Source: Pueraria montana var. lobata
Lineage: Eukaryota; Streptophyta; Magnoliopsida; Fabales; Fabaceae
Direction of reading: 5' to 3'
Length of the DNA: 64,000 bases
Assembly: GCA_026413185.1 (NCBI GenBank)
Contig: CM048648.1
Span: forward strand, 83,434,550-83,498,549
The notes beneath the pieces were generated by a model, which was given only the letters and a program-made list of their open reading frames with translations, searched no databases and had not been told where the DNA came from. A program made the position numbers and the translations under genes. Below, piece by piece: positions 1-12,380 of this stretch; position 1 is the stretch's first letter; the number at the start of each line of letters is the position of its first letter.

Positions 1-3000
1 CATATACACATAACAAAAGAAATATGAGTGCCTAGGTCTACCACAAAGAGATACATGACAAAGAAAAGAAAATCCTAGGACTCAGAGTAGTCATCTTCTA
101 ACTCCCACCCTATGCAGAGATCCTAAGCCCCAACGGTCATACGTGAGCGTTCGTGCAAATCGGATGTAGCCCAAGATGTGATCCATGCCCACAACTGCTA
201 CCCATCTCTCGAAGATGCTCTCAATCCTCCAATGGAGGGTTGAGTCCTCCGCTGTCATCTGCCCCTAAAAGAAAATAAACAAAAGGGTGATCTCTCTGCT
301 TCATCAAGCAGCACACAAACAACGACTTTACAAGTCACAAACAAAATCCTATCCACCATCGCCATGTGGTTTTCTAACGTTCACACTCGCAGTCCTAATC
401 GTTTCCTTTTACTAATTATGTAAATCCTTTCTTACCGGCCAGCTGCCACTAGAACTCCCAGAACTCAGTGGTCTTACACAATTGAGTTGGATGATTGTTG
501 GGAGTACACCTCTCACCATGGTACTATGGTGGGTTCTCACCAACCGATGATGTCTCGTATTTTTGTCAGGGTAGCTGAGTCAGCTATGTGATCTATCGTC
601 ACAACTCAGTGCCTTACCCTCCAAGGTCGCAATGCCTTACGATCATCTCCCAAGTACCAACTGTGATCATCCAATACTCGAAGGACTGACTCCTCCACAA
701 CTCTCCTCACAAGGATTATTGTTTCTTGTCACAGTGGGGATTCGCTGCACATGGTACTGGACGGTCGAATAGACGCCTAGCCTGAGACCCCGTCTCTGCT
801 CAAAAATCATATGAACGAGGACATTTGCCTCCATCACCTTTCTATGGGTGACCGTCACATTACGTCGTGACACGCCTTTCGAACTCCGCCCCTCTCTTTG
901 TTATTCTCATAGCTGGAACACTCCACGTGACTCTCTTTTCATCTTACATTTTCCACGGATCGTCGCGCACACGTAGTTCCATTGAACGACTCTCAGAAAT
1001 CAACATGATTCACCACGCGTTGACAATTTTATTATATTTTATGTATTTCCTTGCTGTTTCAAAACTTTACAATTTTATACTTACCGTTTATTCCTCCACG
1101 CAAAGGTCCTATGTTTATTTCTATGTCCAATGCTTAAAAATAAAGAGTTGATTAATTAATTTCTATTTAATAAAATAAAATCTTACAACTTAATTAATGG
1201 TGCTCACTGTTCAAGTTTCATTTATCTTTAAATGGCAATCTTGCCACAGACACTAGAACAGAGTTCTAGTCCTCACAAGTACTTGCGCCTGAGTCTTGTG
1301 AACACATCACACAGAGAAACAATTTTATCACAAAGTTCAACATACAGTCCAAAGGATTGTATCATAAAAACACACAAAATCACACTTTCAAAGATTAAGT
1401 ATCCAAGATTCACATTTCTGGGACTTAAACCCAAAACATAATAGGTCAGTGGATATTACATATTCACTGCCTTACAAAATCACAATTAATAATTATAATT
1501 GCCACAATTCAAAATAACACACAAAATTAACCAAAAGGCATATTTCTCTCTGGCAGTACTGAATGTGAGCTCTCACTGATTGTAGCAATTGACCTCAGAA
1601 TTGAAATTTTTTTATATGAAATCGAAGATCTTGAAATATAGTTTACAGAAAGGTATCCCACTTATAAAATCAACATCTAGAAAAATTTATAAAAATTTTC
1701 TAAGTCAGCAACTCTAGATTTTTATTGCCCACTGAAAATAGCATAAAGAAATGTAAATTTCTCCCACTTCCCAAAACTAAATTAACTGAAACTTTTTACA
1801 GTTTAAAGCTAATCCCTTGATATTTCTAAAAAGGTATTTCTTGATTCCAAATTCATTTTCTATTGTTCCCAGTAAAAATATTACTAACAGCTTACAATGT
1901 TGACATCAAAACAGGTTCTAAACCATTGTTCTGTTTCTTATTGAAAAAGTAATTTAGAAATTATGCTTGGAACTTTTTGTAATATACATAGTTAAAAATA
2001 TTATTGTGTCTAGTTCTTAAAGGTTTAAGTACATTTCAAAAAGTACACAGGGAGAATTTTAATAAAAACCGAGCCCTGTTCCAGTGAAACCCCAAAACAG
2101 GACAGTCCAATGTCGAGCCATGGATGAGCCCTAAGATGAAATTATTTTTCAAAGGTGTCGACACAAAAGTTGTTTCATTTTATGTCTATTTCCATTAAAA
2201 ACAAATTTGACGAAAAACCAACGGTTAGATCTCTTAAAAATGGCAAAACAGTGAGGGTTGTTCCATGCTAAACGAAAGAACAGCCACTGCCAACGAGTTT
2301 TTAGTTAAAAGTTTTTAAAGAAGACTTGATTAAACCATTTTTGAGAAAGAGGTACATGACTTCATTTGTTTCCAGAGCCATTTCCAATCCAATTACAAAG
2401 TGAAAATAAAATTACTCTTTACATGCAAAAGCTCATCACCACTGCCAAAGAGAATTTAACACCACTCATCCAATTTCAACTCAACAAACAAATCAAACAT
2501 ATCTCAATTCTCAGAAATGGAGGCATGCATGTATACTATGGTTACCTTAACCATATTCTCAACAAGAAAAGAAAACAAAGAATCTACAAGAAAGTTCCCC
2601 TCACCTTAGTTCTTGGTTTCCAGCCGATAGAAAGGAAGAAGAGATGATGAGGATACTAGGTAGAGAGGACGAGGACTATCAATGGTGTGCATGCAAGACT
2701 TCAAGCTCCAAACATGGCTTCCCCTTCTCTTGTTGGTGTCTTAGCCAAGGAAGGAAAAGAGGTGAGGGAAGAGAGAAATGTGTGTGTGTAATTTTTGCTT
2801 GTTGAAAGGATTAGTGAGTGAGTGTGGGAGCTTAGGGGTGGCCGTGGGTTTTCTTGGTTGATTAAGTGTTCATAGTTGTTGCTAGGTGTCGATACCATCC
2901 CATGCATGTAGTTCTAGGTGTCAATTAGGCTGATTAGGTGTTAATTTTGTGTTAATTGCATGCATGCATTGTAGATTAGGTGTCATGAAATTAAGATTAG

Positions 3001-3569
3001 GAAATTTGGTTACTCAGTTTAATTTACACAGTGTAATTTTATACTATGTAATCGTAAAGAGGTGTGTTTTAAAATTTTAAAACTTAATTTCAAACATCTA
3101 ATTAATTTTATAAAACTTCTAGTAATAAAAACTTTTCTAGTAGCTCAAATAAAATTTTCTCTGTAAAGAAATTATTTACAGATAAACTTTATAAGAGGTA
3201 GCTTGGTGTGCAAGTTACTAGAATTTAATATAATTAAAATACTTAAAACCAATTTGCACACAATAAATTAATTAGTACATGGTTATAGATATTATAAATA
3301 TTTCACTACTAGTAATTAATCTCAACTCAATTAATTACTAGCAGGCATAACAGATAATCATATACAGACAATATACGTACTTGATCATTAAGTACATATT
3401 CACTTCACAAATAGATAAATAAATAAATAAACAACATAGACAATTCAATCGCACATAATTCTATAGTAATTTACAAACAAAAACACAAGAAAGTAACTAC
3501 AGAGAATTAATTGTAGAAAATTAATTCCAGAGAGTTACTTACAGAGAAATATATAAATATATACATAAT

Positions 3570-3649
<80 letters not shown>

Positions 3650-3692
3650 GTATATACTTATATAACTAAGTTGAAATTTTTAGGGTGTTACA
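1..3692 (-). mobile_element. Probable LTR-retrotransposon remnant, partly outside the window
   Basis: No host gene is visible here. At 3681-3692 the plus strand reads AGGGTGTTACA; on the minus strand this becomes a TGTAACACCCTAAAA start, the usual 5' end of many plant Ty3/gypsy LTRs. The sequence to the left is non-coding, moderately complex and looks like LTR or untranslated retroelement sequence. No primer-binding site, gag or pol homology was seen, and no matching left terminus or 5-bp target duplication was found, so the left boundary is unknown and may lie outside the window. The short ORFs at 867-1151 and 2366-2647 show no recognisable family and are treated as chance. Confidence 0.35.
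3568..3656. repeat. (TA)n microsatellite
   Basis: A nearly pure TA dinucleotide tract with a few TG interruptions near its right end. It lies just inside the presumed LTR terminus. Length is likely polymorphic. Confidence 0.9.
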
Positions 3693-3695
3693 TGA

Positions 3696-4250
3696 AACAC
3701 TTTTGTTGTCTAGATCTGAAGCAATATACCTCATGAACTTTGTGTCTAGGAATGGAGTTTAGTTCATGGGTTATCTTGTGGTCACTAGACTTAAAGCTAG
3801 TTGTTTCGTTAAGTTGTTGAGGGATCAAGGCTTAGGGAAGTAATCTAAGACTCTTTGCACATAAGGGATTAGGGCTGAGAACGTTTTTATTGACTGATTT
3901 TAACATTTAAATGCAAATAGAATATATATTATGCGTTAATGCAAGAAGAGAGTAGAGTTTGGTGAGATCTAACCCCTGCAATATCTTTATTTATCTGTTT
4001 TACCCTCTGTCTACTGCTGTGTTTTACTTGAAAACTACAAAAACATCTTCTTTAGTTCTGTTATGCATTAGATCTGCTGTAACCTTTCACAAAACCAACA
4101 AACGTTTATGTTTTTAGTGCTTTCTTGTGAAAACCAGTTTAGTCTAGCCAATATCTACATGAAAACTGTCTATATTATGCGAATCCCTTGGGAAAACGAT
4201 ACTTGGACTAATCCATTTACTACTTGTTCGATTGGTGCACTTGCCAGAAC
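3696..4250. mobile_element. Probable LTR-retrotransposon debris (Athila/gypsy-like)
   Basis: The stretch ends with a phrase typical of sequence next to plant gypsy LTRs: a short tract about resuming an AAACGATACTTGGAC context followed by TACTTGTTCGATTGGTGCAC. No protein domain is readable. Identification rests on recalled sequence character only, so it is a weak call. Confidence 0.28.
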
Positions 4251-6156
4251 CAGTTAACACCTCCCACCATTCCCAATTCCCTTCCCTAAGTTCTAGAACC
4301 TTCCTCTTCATCTTCGTTGGTTGTCCATTCTCTTCTTCTCCTTCTTACGCAATGGGATTTATAAATCCGCACCCAGGTTTCGCTATGGGAGCCACCACTG
4401 TCCATTGTAACGATGACAACGCCCACTTTCATTGAAGCCCAGACCATCACTTTTTCCTCCGACATCACCAAAACCCCAAACTTTGATGGCGGTGGTTGCA
4501 GTGCGAGAGGTGGTGATGCGACGATGCAAGCGGTGGTATGAGTAGCGGCACCATTGCTACAAGCGAGAGAGGAAAAAGGAAAGAAAGAGGGGGAGAAAGA
4601 TGAAGGACGACGAAAAGGGTGCCATCTTCGACTTCTCCTATATTCGATTTGTCCTTAATCCCTTGCACTGGCGATGGTGGTGTACTTCTCTCCACCGCTT
4701 CTCTCTCTTTCATTTATTTTTCAGATTTGAGATCCACTCCACCGTGGTGGTGCGAACGACATCAAATGTTTTTCCTTTTTTGTTTTCTTGTTTTTTCCTC
4801 TATTTCTTCTCTCTGTGTATTGTTACGTTGTTTTCTTTTTTTAGATATATCTCTTGTACTATTATTCTTATTTCAATTTAAATTTTTGTTGAAGATTTGG
4901 AATGTGATGATCCATTTGATTGTTTGTGGTTTTTATGGGTGAATCCTAGACATGGAGACTTTGCTCAAATTTTTTATGTTTTGATCTGAGCTTGGATGCA
5001 TCTTAATATGATAAAGATGTTATTTTTATGATGAAGAACTGCACTCTAGTTGTTTGGGTTTCAAATTTGGGTAGAGATGTCAGAATGGGTTGGTTGAATA
5101 GGGTGGTGTGGGTGTTACTACGGACTGGCGGTGGCTCACGGTGGTGGTTTGTGAGGAAGATGATGATCAGTGTTGAAAAGGGAAAAAAAAGGAAAGTTTT
5201 TTTTTTTTTTATCAAAAACAAAATTAAAACGTATTAAAAGGTTACCGATACAACTGGTTTCCCTTCTTTAATCCCAGCCAACAAATATTTTAAAAATATA
5301 TCCAACGGTAAATAATGGTGTGATACCGGTGTCTCACTTTTTTCCTACTTCACCATAGATGAACCCAAAAAAAAAAAAAAAAAACACTGTACATGAAAGT
5401 ATCCGAACCACAAAACATGGCTTTCCCCGAAAGCGAAACACCGCGTGCCGCGGCCACAATCCACTATTCCCGTTACCTAATCGTACACCATAGACCCAAT
5501 CAGGACTCGCCACGTCATAATACAAATACCGTCAAGTCTGGTCAACGGCTTCAAAACCACGTGTTCGTCACGTGACACCCTCTCACCGGACAAAGACAAG
5601 GACTCGTTGGCCGTTTCGCGTCACTCCAAGCATTGTAACGGTGGGACACAAACACACGCAAAATATCAATTTATTTAGTTAAATATTTTTTACCTATAAT
5701 TTTTTTATCACTCAAAATCAAAATAAACATTAATTAAGTTTTTTTTAAATATATTGTATAATCTAGTTTTTTTTAAATTTATTATATATATATATATATA
5801 TGTTGATTTATTTTATTTTTCAAGTTAAAAATATTTTAGAAAGCATTTAGTATTAATTCATGTATATATGGAATTAATTTGACCAATTACTTTAAGCATG
5901 GTAATTTAAAATAGACTATCAATTTTTCAAAAAAATTTAAAAAGAATTAGATCCTTGTTTTTAATATTATCATCATTTAATTACATATTGACATTAATAG
6001 CGTAAAAGCTTTTAAACTATCAATATAAAAAAAAAATTAAGAATTTAATAATATTCAAATTAGTGATATTGAAGAAAAATTAAACGTTAGTATTCCATAA
6101 AACTAATTAATAGATCAGTTGAGTTGAGAAACTCAAAAGTATTCTTCTTATCAAAG
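4251..6156. other. Intergenic, no gene recognised
   Basis: 4260-4960 is comparatively GC-rich and gives short overlapping ORFs on both strands (for example 4232-4435 and 4619-4942), none with a recognisable domain, splice pattern or codon bias. 5230-5640 is unique-looking sequence with an A-tract at 5367-5383. 5640-6156 is plain AT-rich DNA with a short TA run near 5781-5802. Nothing here supports a gene. Confidence 0.5.
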
Positions 6157-6165
6157 TAATAATAA

Positions 6166-7160
6166 GAGTAAATTACAATTACCCTCTTTGAGTTTTGCCT
6201 TAATTAACACTCTTGACTTTTTTGACATTACTTTTAATCCCTACTTTAACAGTGTCAACCTTCTATTATTTAATTTAATAAATAAAAAATAGAAATAAAT
6301 TATAATAATTTAAATATCCAATTTTGCCCCTCTCAGTTAACTGTTTCTCTTTCTTTCTTGCTTGGTCCTTATTTTCTTCACCGAATCGCAATCCCAATGT
6401 CGTCGCTTCCGCCATCACCAACTTCCACCCTCTCTACTGAACCCAACAACAGTGAAAACGTTTCTCAAATCTGAGTCACACAACAATTGCTAATGAATGA
6501 ATGAATGATAACATCTTTGCATTATTCCTTTAATCTCTCTACCATTCTTCGATCATGGGCATCTGTTTCTCCGCCGCCAAGGTCAGCGGCTCTTGCAGCA
6601 ACAACATCGTTACCTCCAATTGCAACCTCAAATGCTTGGCCCCTCCGGCGGCGACGATGAAGCTGGTGACAATGTAGGGTCAACGACGGCTAGGGCTGGA
6701 GGAGTTGCAGTCACAATCGTAGAACCCACTCACCAAAGAGAAAGCGTGTGCGCGTCGGCAAGGGCCACATGTCCTGTGCTGAAAGATCATGGATTTCGGG
6801 TACGAGAAAGACTTCGACAAGATATTCTCATTGCAAACATATGGATGTTTGAAAGATTGAAGTCAATGAAGAATCCGAGCTTGAATCTTACTTTGAGGAT
6901 AAGAGTGGTGCGGAATTAGTGGAGGAAAGGGAAGAAGAATAAGGTGAAGACACAAGGGGGTGAGGACATTTTGGACAAACAAATTTCATTAAAAGGCATG
7001 TGCCACTCACATCCAATTGAAGTTTTTTTATGTTCAATATGACCAAGGGGGCACATTGTAATAGATCCCCAACAATTAAGGAATTTTTTATAGGGATAAA
7101 AAAGAAAGGAGATCAAGTGTAATGAAGGCAAAATTCATGAGAGATCACTGTAATTTACTT
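6166..7160 (+). mobile_element. Mutator-like (Pack-MULE type) non-autonomous element
   Basis: The left end reads GAGTAAATTAC and the reverse complement of the right end reads AAGTAAATTAC. Similarity of the arms continues inward: a TTTTGCCTTAATTA-like block near the left end is matched by TTTTGCCTTCATTA from the right. The element is flanked by a perfect 9-bp direct repeat, TAATAATAA, at 6157-6165 and 7161-7169. A 9-bp target duplication is the Mutator-superfamily signature. There is no transposase. The interior carries a fragment of a host protein-kinase gene, annotated separately, so this looks like a gene-capturing Pack-MULE. Its right end lies about 540 bp upstream of the rhomboid start codon. 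Confidence 0.75.
6555..6842 (+). pseudogene. Captured, broken fragment of a CPK16/18/28-type calcium-dependent protein kinase (first exon)
   Basis: The ATG at 6555 begins MGICFSAAKVSGSC, which matches the N-terminus of the CPK16/18/28 subgroup of plant calcium-dependent kinases (Gly-2 myristoylation and Cys-4 palmitoylation sites, then KVSGS). About 240 bases downstream another frame reads DFGYEKDFDKIFSL (6792-6833), the segment that immediately precedes the kinase glycine loop in that subgroup. A PC.xR-like remnant just upstream is one base out of phase. Between the two blocks the frame is lost, with an in-frame TAG at 6675-6677. The kinase loop GKLLGHG and everything after it are absent. 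The fragment sits wholly inside the 9-bp-flanked element, so it was probably carried in rather than left by a local gene. It cannot make a kinase. Family assignment is from recalled motifs; the two independent, correctly ordered matches make it fairly firm. Confidence 0.7.
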
Positions 7161-7169
7161 TAATAATAA

Positions 7170-7700
7170 ATAATTCTTTCGGTTATTTTTATAAGAAACC
7201 ATTTATAGTACTTATAAAAAGAACAGAAGGTAGTACTTTTTTTTTTCTTTCCATTTTGTGGCTTAAAATTTTCAAAAATCTACATTAATATTCCAAAATC
7301 CACATTTTTCTAACTTGTATCCAAGTATTAATATTTTCTTTTACGTAACACCACAAAAACAAACATAAGAACTAAAACAAACAAAAAATTTACAAGAACA
7401 AAAAATAAAAAAATACTAAATTATAAGAAGTAATAACATATTTAAACATCGTAATGATGGTTATGCAGTTACAAATTTACAATTACAAACCTGAAACGTC
7501 TCCTTCCACTACTACTCGGTGACACGCACCTTCCCACTCACTTTCCTTTCCCATTCCGATTCCCCATTTCAGATTTATTAAGCCTCCAAACCCTCCTCCA
7601 CCTTCTCCCCAACTCACTCAAACTCTTGAGACTTTAATTGAAACTCTTTTGAGTCAGAAGAAGAGTCTTTCTTTGAGACCGAAGACAAAAAAAAACCATC
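7170..7700 (+). promoter_or_regulatory. Upstream region and probable 5' leader of the rhomboid gene
   Basis: AT-rich up to about 7490, then a C/T-rich stretch (about 7500-7635) typical of plant 5' leaders, leading to the start codon at 7701. There is no confident TATA box. The Mutator-like element ends only 9 bases upstream of this region, so part of the native promoter may have been displaced. Confidence 0.4.
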
Positions 7701-10674
7701 ATGTCATCATCAACAACACGGAGAGATCTAGAAAGTGGAAGGGCGAACAAGAACAGCAGCATGAGCTACACCGCTGCTCCCACCTCCTATGTTTACGATC
7801 CCGAAGTTCACTGGACCTCGTGGCTCGTGCCGCTGTTCGTGGCGGTTAACGTTGTGGTCTTCGTTGCGGCCATGTACGTCAACGACTGTCCCAGGAAAAA
7901 TCTCGGCTTTGAAGGGGACTGTGTCGCCAAGTTTCTCGGCAGGTTCTCCTTCCAGCCCCTTAGGGAGAATCCATTGTTTGGACCTTCTTCGTCAACGTAA
8001 GAGATTAATTACTAACTTTTTTTTTATTTTTTATTATTATTTGGTTTAAGTTATTTTTTTTGCCTTTGAATTAGTTGTTTTGGGTTGAAATTCGGTTAAT
8101 TTGATGAATCGGGTGTCGGTTTTTTGTGATCTACTTGTATGACTGGCTTTGGTTTTGATTCTGTGGCATCAATTTCGAACTATTTTCTTGATGGATTGTG
8201 TAAATTTTGGTCTTTCGTGTGTCTCCGTGAATATTGGGTGTACTAAGAGCATCTCTAATAATGGTATTCATGTAATCCAATTAATTTTCTCTCCAAACGA
8301 GTTGCTTAATTTTCTTTCTCTATTTAATACAAATGAGCAATAGTTGCTTATATAAACAACTCTCTCCAATTTTAAGCAACTTGTGGCATACCAAAATAAT
8401 ATTTTTTTATAAGCAACCCATTAAACAATTCTCATTGTAGATACTCTAAGTGAAGTTGATTTTTCATTTTTGATAAACGAAAATCACATAGGCAGAATGT
8501 GTTTTAGGTCCCTCAATTTCTGGTCAAAATTGGTCTTAGACCCCTAGTTCTTGTAATAGGTAAAATCGTTGTATTTTTTTTTTTTTTGATAATTGATGAA
8601 TTTTGTCCCTCTTTATGAAGCTTAAGATATTAGTGTGAGGGACGAAATTCACCCATGATCAGAAATAGGAGGGCAAAAATTAAGACTAATTTTAAAATAT
8701 AGAGATTAAGACTAATTTTGACAAAAAATAAAATAAAATGAAACCTAACACACATTTTACTCTAAATTCAATGAATAGCTGGATTTGCTGTCTTCTATTA
8801 TACAATCATAAATGTTTTTATTTAATTTTTTCCATTTTTGGATGCTTGCTTTGCTGGTGATAATTTGAAAACACCCTTATTGTTCTACCCTTTAGCACAA
8901 AATATCGGCTACAAGAAAAAATTATTAATCCACGAAGTAAAATAATAACACCTATTTTCTAGCCTTGATGGTTGGTTTTTTCCTTTGTTTAAGTTGAAGT
9001 TCTTTGGCCGAACTTCTCGCTAGTATGGTGGTATAGAGATTTCGGAGAGATTTATTGATTTAATTTTTGGTCGTTTTTGAAGCTTAACAAAGATGGGAGC
9101 ACTTCAGTGGGATAATGTTGTGAATCATCATCAAGGATGGAGACTTGTCACTTGCATTTGGTTGCACGCTGGAATTGTTCATTTGGCTGCAAACATGTTG
9201 AGTCTGGTCTTCATTGGCATTCGCCTTGAACAACAATTTGGGTTTGGTATGTTTCTTTTTTCAGCTTTTTTCAGGTTATTTGAAGCAATGCCTTTTAGTG
9301 TGAATTTATACACAATTAGGAAATAGAAAACTTTCAAGTTTCACTTTTATACCTATGCACATGATCACCCATTTGGAAGTGTTCATGTTCTTCTGTGTTC
9401 TTCAAATTTTGCTTTTGAATGGTTATGATCTGACATTTGTGAAAACATTGGCAGTGAGGATAGGGATCATTTATCTGTTGTCTGGATTTGGTGGGAGTGT
9501 ACTGTCTTCTTTATTCATTAGAAAAAACATCTCTGTTGGTGCTTCTGGTGCCCTTTTTGGACTTCTTGGAGCAATGCTTTCAGAACTTATCACAAACTGG
9601 AGTATTTATACCAATAAGGTGAGTATAGAGTCATTGGTTCCCATCCTATTTTTTTTTATTCTGTGTGTTTGTTAGTTCTTTTGAAAAGGAAAGTGATTAA
9701 TGTTATGAAAAGATTTTGACAATTTTTTGAATTTACAAAACATCCTGGTTGGTTAAATTTTGAAATTTTATCAATTTGCACGAACTAATTTGTGCTGATT
9801 TGAAAAACACTTTTGGTCTTCCGTGTCTTTTCTTTATTATTCTTTCCATCAACTAGGTTAAATGACTTGTATATGGGTTGTTTTGGCGAATAAATGACTT
9901 GCATATTGGTAATACTTGTATAGTACATTTAACATTCATTTCTAAGTTTCTAACACTCTTTCTCTGCATTTTGCAGGCCGCTGCTTTGTTCACACTTCTG
10001 TTTATTATTGTCATCAATCTTGCCATTGGAATGTTGCCCCATGTTGATAACTTTGCTCATATTGGGGGATTCCTCACAGGATTTCTCCTTGGTTTTATTT
10101 TGCTGCTCCGCCCTCAATTTGGGTGGTTAGAGCAGCGACGTCTCCCTGCCGGTGTTCACCTCAAGTCAAAATACAAGGCTTACCAATATGTTCTATGGAT
10201 TGTCTCTGCTATTTTACTGATTGTTGGGTGAGTTCCTTTTTTAAATCCTCGTAACTCATAAGCAATATTATTGTCATGATTCAGCTGTTTTTGGTATAGA
10301 GGGGAAAATATATTAATTTGCTACACGACAATTGTATAAACTATATCTTAAAATAGATCTTTAGAGATGTTGTCAGCTCTCATGGCCAGTAAGGAAATGG
10401 ATAGCTGGTTATTTGTTGCTTAATCTACTCCATATCAACCAATGCTAATTTTGTCATTTGCTTTGCTTTGAGCTTGTAGTTTGTCTTCAACTTGTGCATT
10501 TCTCTAGGTACCACAGTGTAGATGTTCTCTACTCATTGAATTTATTTGTTGAATGACAGGTTATCTATTGCTCTAGTGATGCTATTCCGGGGTGAGAGTG
10601 GATATGATCACTGCCATTGGTGTCACTATCTAACGTGTGTTCCAACTTCTAAATGGAAATGCAATGACAATTAA
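7701..10674 (+). CDS. RBL: Rhomboid-like intramembrane serine protease (RBL1/RBL2 type), five exons
   Basis: Exons 7701-7996, 9083-9246, 9455-9618, 9977-10227 and 10560-10674 join in phase to 329 aa. All introns are GT-AG. Layout: N-terminal cytosolic tail, first membrane helix about 41-59 (after HWTSW), then the plant RBL segment FLGRFSFQPL, the GWR loop motif (W118, R119), a histidine-containing HLAANMLSL helix, the catalytic serine in GASG (Ser184) and the catalytic histidine in NFAHIGGF (His236). More helices follow, then a Cys-rich tail (HCHWCHYLTC). Rhomboids cut membrane proteins within the bilayer; Arabidopsis RBL1/RBL2 are Golgi-type enzymes. Ser, His and WR residues are all present, so it should be active. 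The length matches the family (about 310-330 aa). The start is chosen because the exon opens cleanly there and reaches the conserved HWTSW block without interruption. A broken tandem copy lies 5.8 kb downstream. The substrate is unknown. Confidence 0.93.
8247..8446. mobile_element. Tourist/PIF-Harbinger-like MITE in rhomboid intron 1
   Basis: 200 bp flanked by TAA on both sides. Left terminus GAGCATCTCTAATAATGG; reverse complement of the right terminus GAGTATCTACAATGAGAA. The paralogous intron at 13830-13855 reads straight through with one TAA (GATGTACTAAATGAAG), an empty site that defines the insertion exactly. A 3-bp TAA target duplication fits PIF/Harbinger. Confidence 0.8.
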
Positions 10675-10721
10675 ACTAACGTGTGTTCCAACTTCTAAAT
10701 GGAAATGCAATGACAATTAAA
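10630..10721 (+). repeat. 46-bp tandem duplication across the rhomboid stop codon
   Basis: 10630-10675 and 10676-10721 are identical 46-bp copies starting CTAACGTGTGTTCC. The first contains the last coding residues and the TAA; the second lies in the 3' UTR. The tandem paralogue has one copy only (17190-17225), so the duplication arose after the genes split. Confidence 0.92.
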
Positions 10722-11706
10722 CAAAAGGGCACAAGCTATTCCTCCTTATATGTATAGCTGTAGCTCTTATAAATTTGGTTGTTTTGTTATTTTTTTTTCT
10801 TTGTTAATTCCTGTCAAAAATCAGTTATTGGTTTGACTGTGGATTTATATGTATTATTATACATATATAAAGAAATTTACTTGTACATGAAATTCATTTG
10901 TTATTTTCCATTCATTCTGCCTGACTTTCCTTTTGCCTTGTTCTTTCTGACCTTAAATTTACCCCTTCCCTGTAATCTTTGTACTCACTAGTCTTGTCTA
11001 TTTCAATGATAGTTTGGAGTAAATTGATTAAATTCTACCTATTCCTTTGATTCTCTTTCACCTTGATAATTTAAGCACATTGAATTCAGAAACATGGTTC
11101 AAAATCCAAGTTACTGTCTTTAAGAGAGTCACCACTCATCAACTTAAATTTCACATTCACACACTATAACTATGGTTTTTACAGCACAAACTGGAGACTC
11201 CGACACTTTCATTTGATATGCTGTTCGTTCTAACTACAAAATATATTACAGTGATATAAGTAGGTAAGTTACAGATAATGCTATCCTTTTGCAGTTATTA
11301 TCCTCAATTTTTATAATTTAATCTTTTCAATTTTCATGAAGTTTAAAAGAATATCTTTTTTAGTTAAATTTAGTTAAGGTGGTATATCAGTCCGGTTCTT
11401 GAATTATTCGGTGTAATGGCTCACACGAGCTTTGGTAATATTAAAGTATTGATGTGTTTAATTGTAGATTTTATGCGGGGTATTTATTTATTTTTTTTGA
11501 AGATTTTATGCGGGTTGATTTATAAAACTTGTGGCTTAAATGGGTTTAGAATGTGAGATTGCAAACAATTTAATTACACTCACAAAAACGATTTTTTTTA
11601 AATGTTTATTTTTCAAAAATAAAAAGAAAAGAAATATATTGGGTAGGCTTCTGGAGCATTTAGATTAGCCCACTTATCAACATCACATTCCTTTTAAAAT
11701 AAGTAA
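10722..11706. other. 3' flank of the rhomboid gene, no gene recognised
   Basis: The first few hundred bases are T-rich and probably hold the 3' UTR and polyadenylation site; the paralogue shares similarity to about 10800. Beyond that the sequence is AT-rich with no ORF of note. Confidence 0.5.
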
Positions 11707-12114
11707 GGAGGTGTTTATTTCAAGGTATGAAATTTCATTCCGGAGAATCACATTCCTGAGAATATTATGCCTGGAAATATTATTTCCATGAGCATGTTCG
11801 TTTGACAATAGGAATTTCAGAAAAAATAAAATTTATTTAATTAAAAAATAAAAAGTAAAAAAGAAATGTGGGAGAAAGAGGTGGGGATAGGTAGTTATTG
11901 GAGAAAATAACTTCTATTTCCATGGAAATCCAAGGTACCCACCCTAATCTTCTCTATGGGAATAAGAAGCAACACAACTGTGAGTAATTTACATTCCTGG
12001 AAATCAATTATTCTTGAAAATATTTTTACAAAACTTGTACCAAACTTGGGAATATGATATTCCCAAGTCCACATTCCTGGGAATCTTGCTAGATACCTTG
12101 AAACAAACACCTCC
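11707..12114. mobile_element. PIF/Harbinger-type MITE (Tourist-like), 408 bp
   Basis: Left terminus GGAGGTGTTTATTTCAAGG; reverse complement of the right terminus GGAGGTGTTTGTTTCAAGG. The flanking 3-bp direct repeat TAA is at 11704-11706 and 12115-12117. There is no transposase. ORFs across it (for example 11895-12110 on the minus strand) are products of the repeat. Confidence 0.82.
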
Positions 12115-12117
12115 TAA

Positions 12118-12380
12118 GGTTAAATAACTTTTTTGTCCCATAATTTATCTTGTAGGTTTAATTTGGTCTCTTTATTTTTAAAAGTTTCAATTAGGTATCT
12201 TATTTTTTACAATGGGTTCAATTTAGTCTCATTTTTAAAAATATTTGGAGTTGACGAAAGGAAAATAAGATCAAATTGGACCCATTTTAAAAAATAAATG
12301 ACTTAATTGAATCTCTTAAAAATAAAGAGATTAAATTAAACCTACTAAATAAATTAAGGGACTAAAAAATTAATTTAACC
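12118..12380. mobile_element. Foldback MITE, 263 bp
   Basis: Nearly the whole element is an inverted repeat: the left arm GGTTAAATAACTTTTTTG pairs with GGTTAAATTAATTTTTTA from the right, and both arms continue with TAGGTTTAATTT. It begins one base after the target duplication of the preceding MITE, so two elements sit back to back. Confidence 0.75.

Noticed and set aside
4232..4942. Cluster of overlapping short ORFs on both strands
   Set aside because: No recognisable domain, no consistent codon bias and no splice-linked extension; could be captured sequence but there is no evidence.
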